Source: Ooceraea biroi (lineage: Eukaryota > Arthropoda > Insecta > Hymenoptera > Formicidae). Taken from it: 64,000 nt of DNA. The position numbers and the translations under genes were made by a program. The stretch is from assembly GCF_003672135.1 (NCBI RefSeq), contig NC_039514.1, forward strand, positions 6,143,287 to 6,207,286. Direction: 5' to 3'. Positions 12,525-26,758 of the stretch are shown in pieces. The notes beneath the pieces were generated by a model. The model was not told the DNA's origin. It did not search any database and saw only the letters and a list, made by a program, of their open reading frames with translations. The first letter of the stretch is position 1. Each line of letters begins with the position of its first letter.

Positions 12525-12725
12525 GAGATCCATAAATACAGAGATAACTGAACAAGGGAAACTCGAAGATTTATAAATTAGAAATATCTGGAAAAATAAG
12601 GAAAGATCCATAAATAAAAAATAGAAAAAGAAGAATTGAAGATCTATAAATAAGGAAAGTTAAGAAAGATAAAAGATTGAAGATAAAATAATTAAAATTC
12701 AGAAAAAGTAATTAAAATTCAGATC
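12525..12725 (+). repeat. Purine-rich minisatellite, ~36-41 bp unit
   Basis: The core AGAT(C/T)(C/T)ATAAATA recurs at 12526, 12567, 12604 and 12640, with a further partial copy at 12681. Spacings are 41, 37, 36 and 41 bases. A tail duplication of ATTAAAATTCAG at 12691 and 12711 (20-base step) follows. The strand is almost free of C. Units have drifted, so the array looks old. Confidence 0.75.
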
Positions 12726-12730
12726 AATTT

Positions 12731-15700
12731 CTCCCAAATTGGATGGATGAAAGTTGCGTTTCAGGAGAACACGAACAAAAAGTGGGCGTGAAAATTGCGG
12801 CGTCTTTCAGCAGCATTTTCCGAGTGAGTTTCTAGCCTAATTTGCGCGCATTCGCGCGTGCTCGTTTTCTATCTTAATCACTTACGTTTTGCACGGTTTT
12901 CCGTTAGTTTAATTTCCATTAATTCTTCAAAGCGTGTATTGAATCGGCGAGTCGTGAAACGCGTTGCGGAAAAGATTGCGGGCAATAATACCGCAGACTT
13001 GTTCGCACTCGTCGCGCGGTAAATGTATAAACTTTCTCGAGAACGTCACGTGTCTAGGTTTACCAGATAACGATAACGATATCTTAAACTGCGTCCGTCG
13101 CAGTTAAATCGGGATAGCGCCGTACGAGATCGCGCTTCTCGGAAAAACGTGTAACCGATTATTGCTATCTAGATAAAATCCTGCTGCTTTCTGTGTCGAC
13201 TTATCTGCGCCGGGAGATCACGTTCCTCCCATTCAGCATCCGTAGATTATCTCGAACGTCGCGTAAACATCGCGTATGTGCGCATCCTTATATAAAAATT
13301 CATTTCGCGTGCGTAATTTACGCAACGACGCGTTCAACTGGCGAATCGTGCCAATTTCGCTCACAAAATTGCATTTAAGTGCAATGTTACGATTAGCACA
13401 TCTGACTTTCATCGATCGTTGAGTACAAATAATGTACCTGCTCGTACAATGGATCCCATCGAATACGTGAACAACATGCAGCATTAATTTGCGCGCGATC
13501 CTGTTGCCGGTTTTCGTCACAAAAAACAAATCGCCGCGTTGCACGGGCGGAAATTTGCATTTGATATTTTCCATCAATTAGTCCCATTGTATTACTTGTA
13601 TAATTGAAAAGTGAGCGGCCGCCGCAGAATCAAATCATCGCTGATCGCGTGTGCGTGATCGTGATTAATCTGTCTATAATTGCGCGCTTGGAGAGGACGC
13701 GTGTATGGATTAACGCTTACGCATGCGGCCGATTGCATTCCGCAAACGAACTGCCCGTCTCGCCTCGCGTGCGTTTCGAACCGCGATAATCGCCCGTGTG
13801 CGATACGTCCAATTTGCAGCGTGTATTCGGACGCGTCGATTTCAATGAGCGCCATCAGGACTCGCGCGCAATTATTAATCCTGCGAAAAGATCTCGCGAA
13901 TAAATCCGTATTTACATTAAAAACGCTGAGTTGCGTTTAAACGGCGAATTCCGTGAGCGAGTGCAACTAATTTCGAGTTTGATCATTTGTGGTGATGCAT
14001 TATTCATTTCGAGATATTCACAGGCGCAGCATCAAGTAAAATTCAGAATCGAATCCATGATAGAAATACAGATCGATATCGCAGGCGACTTTAAGCTGGA
14101 GGATTTTACGTACATTTCGGTAATTTTACTGAACCGACTTGTGGCGATTATCGTCGTTTGCAAATCCCATCCGCCTGCAGTGGAGAGACGGCACCTCCTG
14201 CAAAGAATCGCGAAGTAATGGTGGAAGAGTGAACCACCGCGAGGCGGAAAGAGGAATCGAGAAAGAGAGGAGCAACGTGTTTGGGGATTGACCCTGAATC
14301 CCGACCCATGAAGCCGAGAGAACGCCTCAAGGATGCCTTAAAGACGACGGGGCGAGATGTTCCTCCCTCTGGCGCACGTGTTTCTTTTTCAAAAGGTGGA
14401 AGTTACTCTTAATTAAATTCCCTCTGAAGGGATACATTCTCTTTCTTCCTCTTGACCCATTGTCCTCCGCCTCCTCGTCCGACAAATCCAACAAAATTCT
14501 CGCGTTATTATCGGTTGCGCCACGTCGCTTCCTCCTTTTTCCTGAATAAGACATTCCGGGCACGCCGGCCGAAACCACATCTCGGGATGTTCCAATTATT
14601 AAAGAAAAGCAGCACAGCTAACGAGAGACGGCACGGTGATGTCGACATTCTGGGAGTTAATTGGCTGAAGACACCGATATTCCTCTCTCGTCAATTATCG
14701 ATGCCTCTTTGCTGACGTCGACTTTTCCAAGGGAGATCGCCGCTCCCTCCCTCGTTCGGAAATTCCCTCAGTCGCATTTTCTCCAACTACGATCGGTTCT
14801 CGATAGTGATATTTTGGACTCGAGAGAAACGTAGATTCTCCAAAAATAAGCGTACGTAAAACTGTTTCATACGATATATTAAATGCTAAACATCATGTTT
14901 AATGCCGCGCTTTATCGGAAATCACGCGATGTGATCATAAATGCAGATTAGCTATATTTGGAATCGGATCCTCCATATTTATGCGACTCCGTGTATTTCG
15001 AACTCCGAGGCAGAGAATCCTTGAATATCGATATCACGCGAAGTTTTGTCACTCGCCGCGCGAAGCTCCGGCACAAGATGAAAGAGGCCGTCGTCTTTTC
15101 CTGTCTCCATTTTGTGGATAGCGCGCGAGTAATTTCTGCAGGGCGCTCGTCGAAATTACTTTTTTGTCGGAAGAAGGCGCGCCGTTGTATTCTTCAGCGC
15201 TCTCGCGTTGGCACAGGAGTTTATAAAGGGATTAGACTCCGTCGCATCCAGCAGCCGGCGGTAGACCGCGAAGCTGAAACTTTTATCTCTCGCCGGGCAT
15301 AGCGCGTTAATAATAACGCCAGTTCATTAGGAGCGCATGTTTCTCGCTGAACAGCGAGCCATGGGAAAGTTAATATAAAAACGGAGGTAAAATTTATGGC
15401 TATTCCGCTGATGAAAAAATACATGCTAATATCAATCAAACTGGAGATGCATTTTCAAGATTTAGATTTATTATAACAAAATCTTGTTTTCGGTTATGTC
15501 AATAATTGGAGTTATTCTCCTTACTTGACACGTTAGTTTTATTTGTTGATTAAAAATGATTTACATACAACTCTGCGGCGATAAATTTTTTTATCTCGAA
15601 TATTTTAATTTCATTTAGCACGAGCGCAGTTTCGAGTAGCGAGCTGATTTATTTTCTCCGGTTAACGGATTGATATTCGTTGTTTGCAATCGCAGGAAGT

Positions 15701-18700
15701 TAGGCGGCCTTAACACGGACGGGAATATTCACTACGAAACGCGCACCTGCGCGGAGAAATGAGACGTGCCTCGATAAACCGTGAATTATTGCGTGTACTT
15801 GCGCGTTGGCTGGTCTAATCTGATCTAATTTATTTCCCATTTAGTATTTTTTTTTAAACCTTCCTTCTGGAGTCTTTAAATATTTTTTATTCGTGCTATC
15901 GGCTTTTTTACGCAGCAAGTTGCGCGATCCTGCTCTCGGTATCGTATTTTTATTACTTTTTATTAGATTTATTGGATGTTCGTAATCGATGCTGTGAAAT
16001 AAATGCTCTTAATTCGATTCGACATTTTATGAAAAATATATTACAATACATTAATGTTATGAAATATTATGATATTATTGTGAGAGGCTTTTCTTTGCGT
16101 CTGATACGAGTCGATTGGAAATTTATATGTTGTAATACTGTTCTTTATTATAACAATGAATAATGTGTTTACCGCGCAACCAGGCGGAAAATATTTTTTG
16201 TACTCGCGATACACGATGATGCGTTTTAGCAGGGGTGCAATTTAAACTTTAGACGACGTCGTTACAAGGGATGAAAGTTCGGCCTCGTAATCGTCCGTAG
16301 CGCTGAATGTCAAGGGCAAGGGGTGGTGGTGGTGGCGGCGGCGGCTGAGTTTGTGGATGCGAACAGGGGTGGCGCGATGGCAATGGTCGATATTGGAACC
16401 AGCCAGGATCGGCCAAATTTACGATTGCCAGGGGCGATTTCAGTACTGAACGAACTCCTTTCGCACAATGATACGTTCCCGCTATCAGTGTCCCAGTGGG
16501 CCTTCCACGCGAAAATCGGGAAACTATTGCATTTTTATTCGTCCATTACGAATGCATGTCTATTAACAGACAATGCTTGTGACACGATAAATTGCAAGGG
16601 AAGCTTTAGAATTTTAATAGATAATTTTTCTGGAAAATTGTCTGTTTCCTGCACATTGATTTCATTATTGAAAAGATTGATTGAAAACGATCGAGTTTTC
16701 AAAGTTTTGCGTTACGCTTTTATGTATTCTCGACAATCGTTTTTGTTAACAACAGTCATTAATATTAAATGTTTTGCTGAAGTCTATTACCGTATCTGTT
16801 ATTAAAAAATAAAAAAATGTATGCGATAACTTCTTTGTCAGTAGCATTTATAGAAAAACGTATTATTCGTTTGTTTAACGGTTTTATTAATATTGTATGT
16901 ATAAAATTTCCAAGTCGATGACTTTTAACGAGTTGCTTGACTCGTTAGCGGAACGTGATTAGGGATACAGGAGTGCGTCTCTTTCCTCTTTTCTAATGTT
17001 CTCCCCGGGTAGATAATCGGAAGTGCTATTTCAAGCGGCTATAACCGTTTCGTCCAATTTCTTCCATAATCCTGAAAAGACCGTGCAGTAAAAAGAACGT
17101 TTCATCCACATCCAGGCGCGCTCTCATTTTCTTTTCACATATATTTTCTCACGTAGTTCCCACACATTCCCCGATAGATTACATCGGCTGCTTGAGAATC
17201 GCAAAAAAGGGCGCGGGCACTCGTGCGAACTTTAGTACGGCGAAATCTCTCTGCTCCTGAAGCCGAACCTCCTCTCGCTCCGTTTAACAGCGCGATATCA
17301 GTCTCGTTCCATCTTGAACACAAGAGGGGGTTGAATTCTCTTGCTGTGAGCCTCTTTTTTTGTCTTTTTGGCGCAAATGTTTGGGACGACGACGTCGACG
17401 CGCGGCTCGCAGGACGATCGTCCGGCAACCCTTGTCCGTCCGTCTGTCTGTTCGTTTGCCGCAACCCTTTCGGTTATTCGTGCGGTTCGCGCGAACTCGA
17501 GCCAGGGCAATCCACCCCGGCCAATCCTCGACTCTGTCCCGCGTCCCTTGGTAGACCGAGACGTCCGCCACACGGATGGCGGATGCCGCACCAACCGCCT
17601 CGGACACCACGTCCCCTCCCCCGTGACATTAACGCGACCCTCGCACTTTGAGCCCTGAATATCAACGACATTAGCCGCAACCCCCAGCAGGTTGATGGCT
17701 CGGCACGGTGGCGGAATGTCAAAACCGTGGCTTCGTGTCCCGTTGCTGTGCCCCGCGGTTCCCGGCGTCGCTATTGATACAATAGTGGAAATGCGATTGT
17801 CACATCGCGATCGTTGACAATTTGTATCGATACTCGGGGGAGGCTTATCATAGAAATGGAAATGTGGAGAAAATGGAAGCGCGCAAAAGCGTCGTGACCG
17901 TTCGTAGCCTCGTGATGGAATCGAATGTGACGTGATCTCTTTGCAATCGCGCCATAATTTGAGTACTGCGGAGCATGATTATTAAAATTTATAATTAATT
18001 AGACGGATACATGGAACTAGATAGAGACAGTCTCGTAGGAAGAAATTGCAGACAACACAGATCTCCAACGTTGTTTCCATTCTCCAAGGCGCTTGCAGCG
18101 TCTGCTATTAACTACTAACCGTGGATTCTTGCTCAGGATCAGGAGTTTCGCGGGCTCGGAAAGTTTGAGCAGACGCTTCTCCATGAGAAAAGGAAACTTC
18201 GAGCTTCACAAGGCAAAACGCGGATGGTCGTTTATTCGCCGTTATAAGCAACCCTGTTCTCGTGAAGCCCGACAGCAACAAGCGCGGGCCGACTTTGCCG
18301 CGACGGATAAATGCGCGAAGAGATAGCGCTCAAAGTGAGTGACTCGCTCATTAGCTCAACTTCACCGAGTTTGTTTCGCGTCCCTCGCCTCCTCTCAGAC
18401 GCATCTTTCGGCGTCCCGTTATTCGTTCCAGACGCGCGTGCTCTCGCAACTTTGAGAAAACTCTCGCATTCATCGCGAGCAGTCTAGACCCGGCAGACGT
18501 TGCCGTCGAGGAGAGGTGACCGTTAAAGGCAGCATGATTTATTCGTCACGCGATGAACAATACGAGGATACGCGTATCCGACGTTCCCGTGGAGCATTGT
18601 TGGAAACACCGGTTGCCGTTCTCTTTCCCAACATATATTTTTTTCTGCCCCTGCAGAAGCCCGGACCGAGTTGCATTCTTGTCGCTGGAGATCTGCCTTC

Positions 18701-19969
18701 CGAATAATCTTGCCGGAATGGACAGAACACGGTTGCGCGCGAGGACTCGACAATGCCGAGGGGCAAAAAGAGCGGGACGCGCTATGCAATAGGAATTCGG
18801 AAGGTCCGGGTTTCCTGCTACGGCTACATGAAAGAGGAGGAACCGTCAGCGCGGCAACGAGGGCGGGATGTTTGCAAGCGGGGATCAATACCGCGTCGTT
18901 CCCGGCAATGGTCATGAAATCATCGACCGTATCCGGTGTCGCCCGCTACGTATCCCTTGGTAGCCGCCTCGGTAGACGGCAGCGGCCCTTTGCACGAGCG
19001 ACGTTAAACTGACGCGTGTCGCGAGGACTCTCAACTTTCCTCAATTCTGCTCGGAGATTCGCTCGGTCTCTTTTCTGGATCTCAGTCTCAATTTTCTAGA
19101 AGTCGTCTGGAAATCGTCAGGATTCCCAGCCTTTCGGTCCGCTGACCATTCCTTCGTCCTTTTTTCTCATCTTTTTTCCGTTCGTCTTTTTGTTGTTGTT
19201 CTTCTTCTTTACTGTACACTCGTCTCGGGGTGACTTCACTTCCGGGCGTTAAGCTCGGCTTTTCTCGCCGGCAAAGCAGCCGGCAGAGTGGATTTTTCTG
19301 CCTTGCCATTTGTCCTCGCCAATCAAAGAAGCAATGCACGTTTGGCTCGACGCAACCAATTAACGCTCTTGATACATTTTTTCCTTCATCTTTCTCGCGT
19401 TCTCCATCTGCTGACACATTATCTTTGATCCGACTTTACGACACTTGCATCTTCGACGACCATAAAATTCATTCCAAGAGACTATTCTTTAAAGTTCCGG
19501 GCAGAGAACGTTGATTCTGCTTAAAATTCACACGTACGTAAATTTGATTCGAATTAAACGCGGCCGTTTCCCCTTCCGACTCGCGGTGGAAGCTCGCACA
19601 CTGCGTCGTAAAATCGAGCACGACAACGCCGTTCCGGACGGATGGTATCTTTATTAAAATCATTGTTCTTTTGTTCCTCTCCCCTCTCCTCTCTGTCGCA
19701 ATCCTTCCCTCTCGAGAAGATCTCCCAAGAGCCTAAAAGTATCCCTCACGACGGACCACCCTGGTCATCTTCTCGCCCGTCTTCCGCCCTTTCCAACACA
19801 AACATCGACGAACCCCTCCTCGACCGGTGAGTCGCGGACATCCCTTTCTCTCTTCTGCGTCTTCCTCCTTCGAATGTTCTTTCGGGCCCGACGAGATGCT
19901 TCTCAAGCAGCGTTACACAAATTAGCGACCTTTATATGGTTCTCTTCTCTTTAAGTCTGGCAGGGGGTT
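12731..19969. other. Gene-free stretch
   Basis: No gene is recognised. AT-rich sequence dominates 15440-16250 and 16600-16920. A GGT/GGC run lies at 16320-16348. GC-rich blocks with several overlapping open frames on both strands lie at 17170-17750 and 18480-19010; the overlaps and arginine/proline-rich products point to chance. Confidence 0.5.
16320..16348 (+). repeat. (GGT)n(GGC)n microsatellite
   Basis: Roughly nine trinucleotide units, four or five of GGT followed by GGC. It creates the poly-Val/Ala start of an otherwise unremarkable 160-codon open frame. Confidence 0.85.
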
Positions 19970-20520
19970 GTAGGGGGAGGAGGAAGGAGGGTGGTGGGTG
20001 GGAATCAATGGCGCAGCTGACGAGTGTTCGGTTGCGCGTGCGCGCAGACGATTCTATCGACCGTCGCTGCAGCACAGACACGGCCTACCCCTTCCAACCC
20101 CACCGAGGCCAGGTTGATCCGTATACTGGGACGCGGGGGTAGCTCGCCTCTCGACGCTACACGGGGCGGTGGCGGCGGCCGCCGAGGGGGCAGACGGCGG
20201 GGGTGCAAAGGGAGATCGAGAGGTGGCTGGCTGCGGCACCGGCGCTGTACAGCGGCAGCAACGGGGGTGGTGGTGCTGGTGCTGCAGCACTTTCTGCGGC
20301 CTTGACTCTGCGTTCTCGCCAACTTTCCCCGATGATCCACGGTAGACGCCCCGGCGACACCGCCAGACGACCCGGCGGCTCTCCCTGCCCGCCTACTCCT
20401 CCCGCCAGTGCCCTTCCTCATTTCTCTCTTCTGCCTTCTCCTTCCCTTCTTCGTCTCCTGTACCCCGGATTCTTTCGCCCGGGACTTAACACCCCAGTGC
20501 CGTGGGATAGCCTGTGATAC
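19970..20520. other. GC-rich block without a supported gene
   Basis: This is one of the most GC- and CpG-rich blocks of the window, with GGT, GCT and CCG trinucleotide runs and a pyrimidine-rich right end (about 20385-20465). Open frames run in nearly every frame on both strands. The most protein-like is + strand 20203-20517, with an Ala/Gly-rich stretch (ALYSGSNGGGGAGAAALSAA). A promoter or first exon is possible; nothing decides it. Confidence 0.4.
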
Positions 20521-22111
20521 TCATAACCCATTTTACACTTGAAGAAGAAACGTCCTATCGAAGGGTTGCGTCACGTCGCACAGTCACGCTATCGAAAATG
20601 CAAGCGCGGCCATCGGCGCGAAACCCTCAATTATTCTGCGACTCGTACAATGATGGAATTTTTTGCTAACAATTTTCGTGTAATAAAATTTTTTCTGTAC
20701 CCCTTTCGCGTGGGTGATACAGTGAAGCGTTTACTTTCAAGTCGGGATGAATAAATTTAACTTAGAGAGAGGTTGATTGCCTCGAGGTCTATCTTATGCT
20801 TCTTCTCAGTCATGGTTGTAATAAAAATAGAGAAAGGCAGGAGGAAAGGACGGCGCTGGGAGAGGGCGAGTGAAAAATCTCGGAGGAATCGACCCCGAAG
20901 GAGAGGAAAGTGAACCTAACCGGACCGTGCTCTCATAATTAATTCTCACGCGAAATTGATTTCCAGCCTGTGTGTCCGTCGCGATACAAGATTAATAGTT
21001 GCCGTCTACGTCGTTATATTAACTTTACAGGTACTACTCTCTCTCTCCCTCCCTCTTCAGTCCTTTTCAACCCGGGGCAGTTTTTTGCACGTCTGTAACA
21101 CATGATAAATCGCTTTATCTATCTCGCGGCGTCTCGTCGCGGTGGCGAAGGAAAATGAAAGTCGGAAAAATGATGTGTGCGCGCGCGCGATGGAAGAAGC
21201 GAGGATAAAAAAGGAGAGAGGAATAGTCGTAACCTTTGGAGCAGCGAAATATACTGGATTATGATGAGATATCTCCCCGAGAGACGTTGAAACACAGTCT
21301 TTGAACTTGGCGAGAGGGTGGCCTCGCCGGGAGACGACGAGAAACCCAAAGCTCGCCTCGACGCGGTGGCCCGACTTAAGATCTCTCGTCCTCCCTCGTT
21401 TCAACACGCTCTTACGACACCACCCACGCGCTTTGTGCACCGTTTTTGACGCACGCGACGACCGTAATCGAGGGGTGTGGCGCAGAACGGGGGTAGAACG
21501 ACGGAAAGACCGAGGGGGGTTGGATTCGACAGAGGCGAGTGCCGGGAAAAGGTGTACTTTACGACAGATCTTCTTTCTCGACACGCGCGCATTTTAAGTA
21601 AACTCGGGCGAGGGTAAGGCGACAGACGTGAGACGCGTCCTATCGCGTTTTACAGGAGGCTGCCTCGCGTAAAAGACTTTCTTCTCTTGCACCCTGTATC
21701 GTTACGCAATCTTGCGGAAGCAGAAATAACGACTGCTTTCCGCGCGCCCGCTCGTCGTCGTTTTCCCTTTTATTCAGGCCTCCTCGAGCGTTATGATCTA
21801 CTATTTTAACATCGGGCTTTATACGCGGGAGATCTCCGCGGCAACAATCAGTATCGGCATTCAGCAGGCGAGATAAAACAGTCGCGAGTAGCATTGTCTG
21901 TCTGCATCCCGTTTTTAACATTTCTTCCTTTGTCCGCGATTCTTTAGATCTCGCAAACTGATGAAATGATGAAAAGAGTGAATAAAAAAAGAAGTTATTT
22001 AATTAATCGTGTTTCTCTTTATTGTTTGTTACAAAGATCCGAACGCTTCGCCTCGCGATTGAATTATTAGAGAAAACGCGATTTATTTAACTACACATAA
22101 ATTATAAAATT

Positions 22112-22134
22112 AGAGAGAGAGAGAGAGAGAGAGA
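22112..22134 (+). repeat. (GA)n microsatellite
   Basis: About eleven uninterrupted AG units in AT-rich non-coding sequence. Confidence 0.9.
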
Positions 22135-22451
22135 AAGAAACGTGACGTATTTTTTAAATTTTATTATACATTTTCCGCAGAACTTGCATACAACTTATTC
22201 GAATTCATTCGGTGACACGTCTTTGTGCCACCCTCACTCGTAGTCATCGACAACGACCAGACGACGTGTCGTACGCTGTAATCAAGAGACTATCCTCCCA
22301 GCAGTCTGGTCCCTCTGTAGGTAAACGTTGCGTCCGCGCGAAAATCAGACAGCCGACGTTAATCGCCATCGTCATCGCCGACGACGTTCTCGTTTTCCGC
22401 GCTTTCGACCGAGCCACCACGACTCTCGTCACTCTCGTCGTCCTCGGCGCG

Positions 22452-22482
22452 GATGATAGCGACAACGACTGTCGCTATCATC
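22452..22482. repeat. Strong hairpin, 13-bp perfect arms, 5-base loop
   Basis: GATGATAGCGACA at 22452-22464 and TGTCGCTATCATC at 22470-22482 are perfectly complementary around the loop ACGAC. It would form a stable structure in RNA or single-stranded DNA. No T-run or tRNA-like context is attached. Confidence 0.85.
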
Positions 22483-25400
22483 GGCCAGACAATAGCGTGA
22501 TTAGAACACAATGTTGCCTCCTTCCGTCTCTCCGCCGCACCTCTCCGCCTCGACCGTCGTTGCTCTTTCGGGGACATGTCTCGGTGCATCCACCCCAACA
22601 CAGATAAGGCTCGTACATCTGTACTTTTGGTGTGCAGCAACGCGGCGCCTCCTCTCGCGTTTGTCCTTCGTCCTCCTCCTCGTTCTCGTCCCTGAGAGAG
22701 GCAGGCAGAAGCCATTGTGCGGCTGGTCTCTGTCTCGATTTGTTACCCGGCTTGTACTAGCTGGCGAGGGAGTGCGACTGCGAGACGTCAACCGCGCATT
22801 AAGTTGATGTATGAGCTCCAGACTCGAGACACCGTCTAGGCTGATGGCCTGCGTTTACTCTCGGTGTTCGACCGAAGGAAAGGTCCCGAGAAAATTTCGC
22901 GCCCGTCTTCTTCCACCACGCGCGCGCGAGTGGATGGTCCGACGAGTTGCCGATAACTGATAAGCTTTTAGGGTGAGGCATAGTCGTCTGAAACTCTTCG
23001 ATGCTGTAATTAACGAGCGTCGCTGAAATTTTCATTACGCGCCCGTAATGTCTGTAATGTCTTGGCACGAACAAAAGATAGCTTGTGTTTCTGTTAAATA
23101 CGGTCTTTATTACAATTTTAAATGTATTCGTGTATCAATTTAACAACAATACAATTTTTCGTACTTTCATTACACACTTGGATACCTTAATCAGCTAAAA
23201 ACTGTGGACGTAAAAATAATTTCACTGTACATTTAAGTAAACGGTATCCACATTCTCCGATATCGACGAATGGGATCTTTACGATCGTAAAACGCCAATA
23301 CGATTCTCTTCGTCGAAGATAACGAATCGGATTAGAGGAAGACGGAGAATAGGAAGCCACCATGTACACGTATAATTGGTCGTGAAACAATTATTATCAT
23401 TACTCGCTTCCTGAACGTTGCGTCTGAAGATCCCTCTACGAGATACTATAGAAAGTTAATTCCAGCTAATACAGCATCATTAGAAATTGCTTGCACGAGC
23501 GAGCAGAGCAACGTCGGCCACGTCGCGAAGGGAAGAACCTTTTCGGTCGCTTATACTCGCTTCTTCCTATCAGGATCGTCCGTAAAGAATGCTCGCTCGC
23601 TTGCTTCCGTGATGAACTCGCGCCACGTGCGCATCTTATAAAAACGACGAGAGCCGCCGGTGAGAATCGTCATTTGCAAGAGTTACGAGCGGGTTTCGTG
23701 TCAAAGGGCCGCCGGCTAATCAGCTCCCCAAACAGAGGCCGAAGCTAATCTTCCCTAGCTCATCAGAGCGACGGTATTACCCGCGTGTGTGAGAGGAGAG
23801 ACACTGAAAACCGGGAGGGTCCCGTCTCTTGATGTACGACGGTGTTTGATGGAAGATAGACCAACACGTAGACACGTAGCATCCACGGAAGCCACGGATG
23901 GTGCAAAAGGACGAATCTCTTGTCGGAAGTATCGCTAGACGTTACGCCCACATGAAACATTCGTCGGCGAGGTATGAAATATTAAAATATATAAAATATT
24001 AAATACACCGTGCTTGTATAATTTCAGAGTTAATATTGAAGTATATTCTTCCCCCGTGTGAAGTATAATTGAATGATTCATGATAACGTGCGATTTATGA
24101 AACAAAATGCCTTATCGAACGCGAAAGTCGAACTCGAAAGTTGAACTCGAACTAACGGCGCGACAGAATTTATGGTATCGCGTTGCGATTCCGCTGCAAT
24201 TCCGCTGCGAGAGTGTGAATTAGTGTGGTTGTCTCGCGCTTCTCCCCGATGAGAGCTCGTAAAGCCCTTCTTAAAATTACCATCCAGGGAAATGCGCGAT
24301 GGCGGAGGGTTGTTCGAGGGTTTGCCGCGGCATATATGAGAAATCGGATTTTCGTTCCTCGTAAAACCGGGGAGGAGGAGGGTAAATCGTCGTATCCGCT
24401 GTTCGTTCTGCTGCCTTCGTTTCGGATTCTCGGCGTGTTGTAGCTTGGACGAGCGGACCGGCCGTTACTCGAATGGAGTGGAAAGAAGCGTCACGTCCGG
24501 TCGACTAGACGAGCAGAAGGATTGTCTCGGGGATTTCAGTGGCTCCCCGGGGCCGACCACATGTGTTCTCTTTTCTTGTCTCTTTCTCTATGTTGAGCAA
24601 CTGCAGTAGCTCCTAGATAGATAAAGTCCAAGCGGACAGCATCGCGCGACTTTGAGATGGGCATTCAATTTTCCTCCCGCGTACGCGAGAGTAATGTAGC
24701 CGAGGTGAATAATTGAATTGAAAAATCGCTCTTCGCGACTCCGAAAGAGCGATAAATACGGAATCCGAGACAGAGACAGACAGAATTGCGTCAAAATTAA
24801 TAAACCACGTATTTAATAATAAAAATGAATAGAATTTATTATACATTTTTAATATACATTTCAATAATTTATTATGATCAAGTATTTCGATGTTATAATC
24901 AGACAATTGAACAAAACATTTTTGTCAACGATTGAATTTTCATTAACAGTCAAAGATCACATCTCCGTAAATGACTTTCAATCACCAAAATCGATGATAA
25001 AGTCCGGGAACTTTGCACTTGTTCCAAGTTCCAAGAAATCCAGGAACAGTTTCGGCGGTGCAAAAGAGCCGCAAGGGAACTCGCACATTCCCGCCGACGT
25101 GTTTCAAGTTGACGCGGGATGAAGGGGTGCAGTTGGGTGCAAAGTTGGAGAACGCGCGTTCTCGCCCGGCACTTCGCCGACCGCCGCCTCTCGTTGAAAT
25201 CTTGTTCGCGGCGGCTTTGTGTCGAAGTAGCGAGAGACGTTGCCCCGCTTTTCGTCTCGACGTTTCGATCTGCCACCTCCTCGTCGTCGTCGTCCTCGCC
25301 GCCTCCGCCGGCAACTTTGCCATCCACGGCCTACTCCTCCGCCTTCCTGAAACTCGTCGATCTATCATCGGGCCGAGCCCCGGTGACTTTATCCGATCCG

Positions 25401-26726
25401 CTCGTTCTCGCGCGCCTCTATCGCGTTTTCTTGGCATACCGTAATGAAGATTTATAAGGGGAGCTTACGGGGGTACGGAGGATCATCGAGATGGCTTATT
25501 GCCGTGCCCGAAAACTTTTCGAGGTTTTAAGCACCGTCTCCTCTTCGCCTGTGGCAGGGGCAAGCGGGGAGAAACCGTGGGAGAGAGACGACAGGGTATA
25601 TTAAACTTTTTATAGAACGTAGTAAGAGGATTGCGTCATATATTAACAGACTTGGACTCTCTTCGCCCTCCGCGACGGAAGAACCGTCTGGTCTACCTGT
25701 GTCTTTTTATCCGTCAACGTTTCGCGTTTCGAGACAGACTCGAGACAGCGCATTGTTATGCAGATATTTATTTTCTCGTGATAAATAACTTGGATATTGC
25801 GAGAGTGGAGAGAGCAATGAATATATATCCAGCAATGATCAGAATTTTATCCGGATTATCTACAAATTAAATCGAAAACCCGAGATAGGAAATAAAGAGA
25901 ATCGTCGTACGAAATGGCACTTTACATAACGTTACAATAAGCAGAAACCGGTGACGCATCCGCAATCGGAAGGCTCTCTCTGGTTCGTTTCGAAAAAAGT
26001 ACGAATTTACGAGCATAGTTCCTCTAACAAATGATGCGGAACAATCGCTGCGGATCGATACTCCATTCTGGCACGGTTTTACCAACGTTTATCGTCACGG
26101 GGCCGACGTTTCACGCTGAATCGCGAATCAGCCGACGAATGACGACGACGACGACGAGGTGTTTTCGCTCACGGAGATTAGATCTCGCTCGCTATTGAAT
26201 TTCACGATCGCGCCGTGGATTCTCGAAGGGTCTTCCGGCGCTTCTCCAGCGCGAGCGACATAAATTTCCATTATCGGATGGGCCTGTATCCGGCCTAGAC
26301 GCGGTTATTGTTCGCTTAAGTTTCTGCGACACCTCGTCTCTCTCACTCGAACTTTTCGAGCATGCATCGTGCGTAGCTACAAATTTCCCGCACGTTCATC
26401 TCATTCACATTCGCAAGGCAGACGGCAAATTTATTAGCATAACCATCGAGCGAGTATGTACGAAATTAGATATTCTTGATTACAGAGAAAACTAGATTTG
26501 GTACAATCATCTGCAATTCAAACTCTTCCCAGGCTTTTCATCGAGATATCAACTATAAAAAATCGAGTTTTGAGGGGAAAAAAAAAGGAGAAAAAAGTTC
26601 TGACGTGAAAGTACTTGGGGACATCCGCGAATCCAGGCTCTGGAGAGAATCCGCCAAAGACCTTATCTGCCTGCTGAGCTTCTTTTTCTTACGACTCGAT
26701 ATCGCGATAATAATCATCCCCTTTGT

Positions 26727-26758
26727 CCGGCGACCCCCCCTCCCCCCTCCCCCCCCCG
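26727..26758. repeat. Poly-C tract
   Basis: Four C runs separated by single A or T bases (about 28 of 32 positions are C). This tract type is prone to length variation and assembly error. Confidence 0.85.

Noticed and set aside
14327..14578. Minus-strand frame with a KRRKRR stretch and an acidic DLSDEEAED stretch
   Set aside because: It looks protein-like, but no splice sites or homologue could be recognised and an overlapping frame on the same strand is also open.
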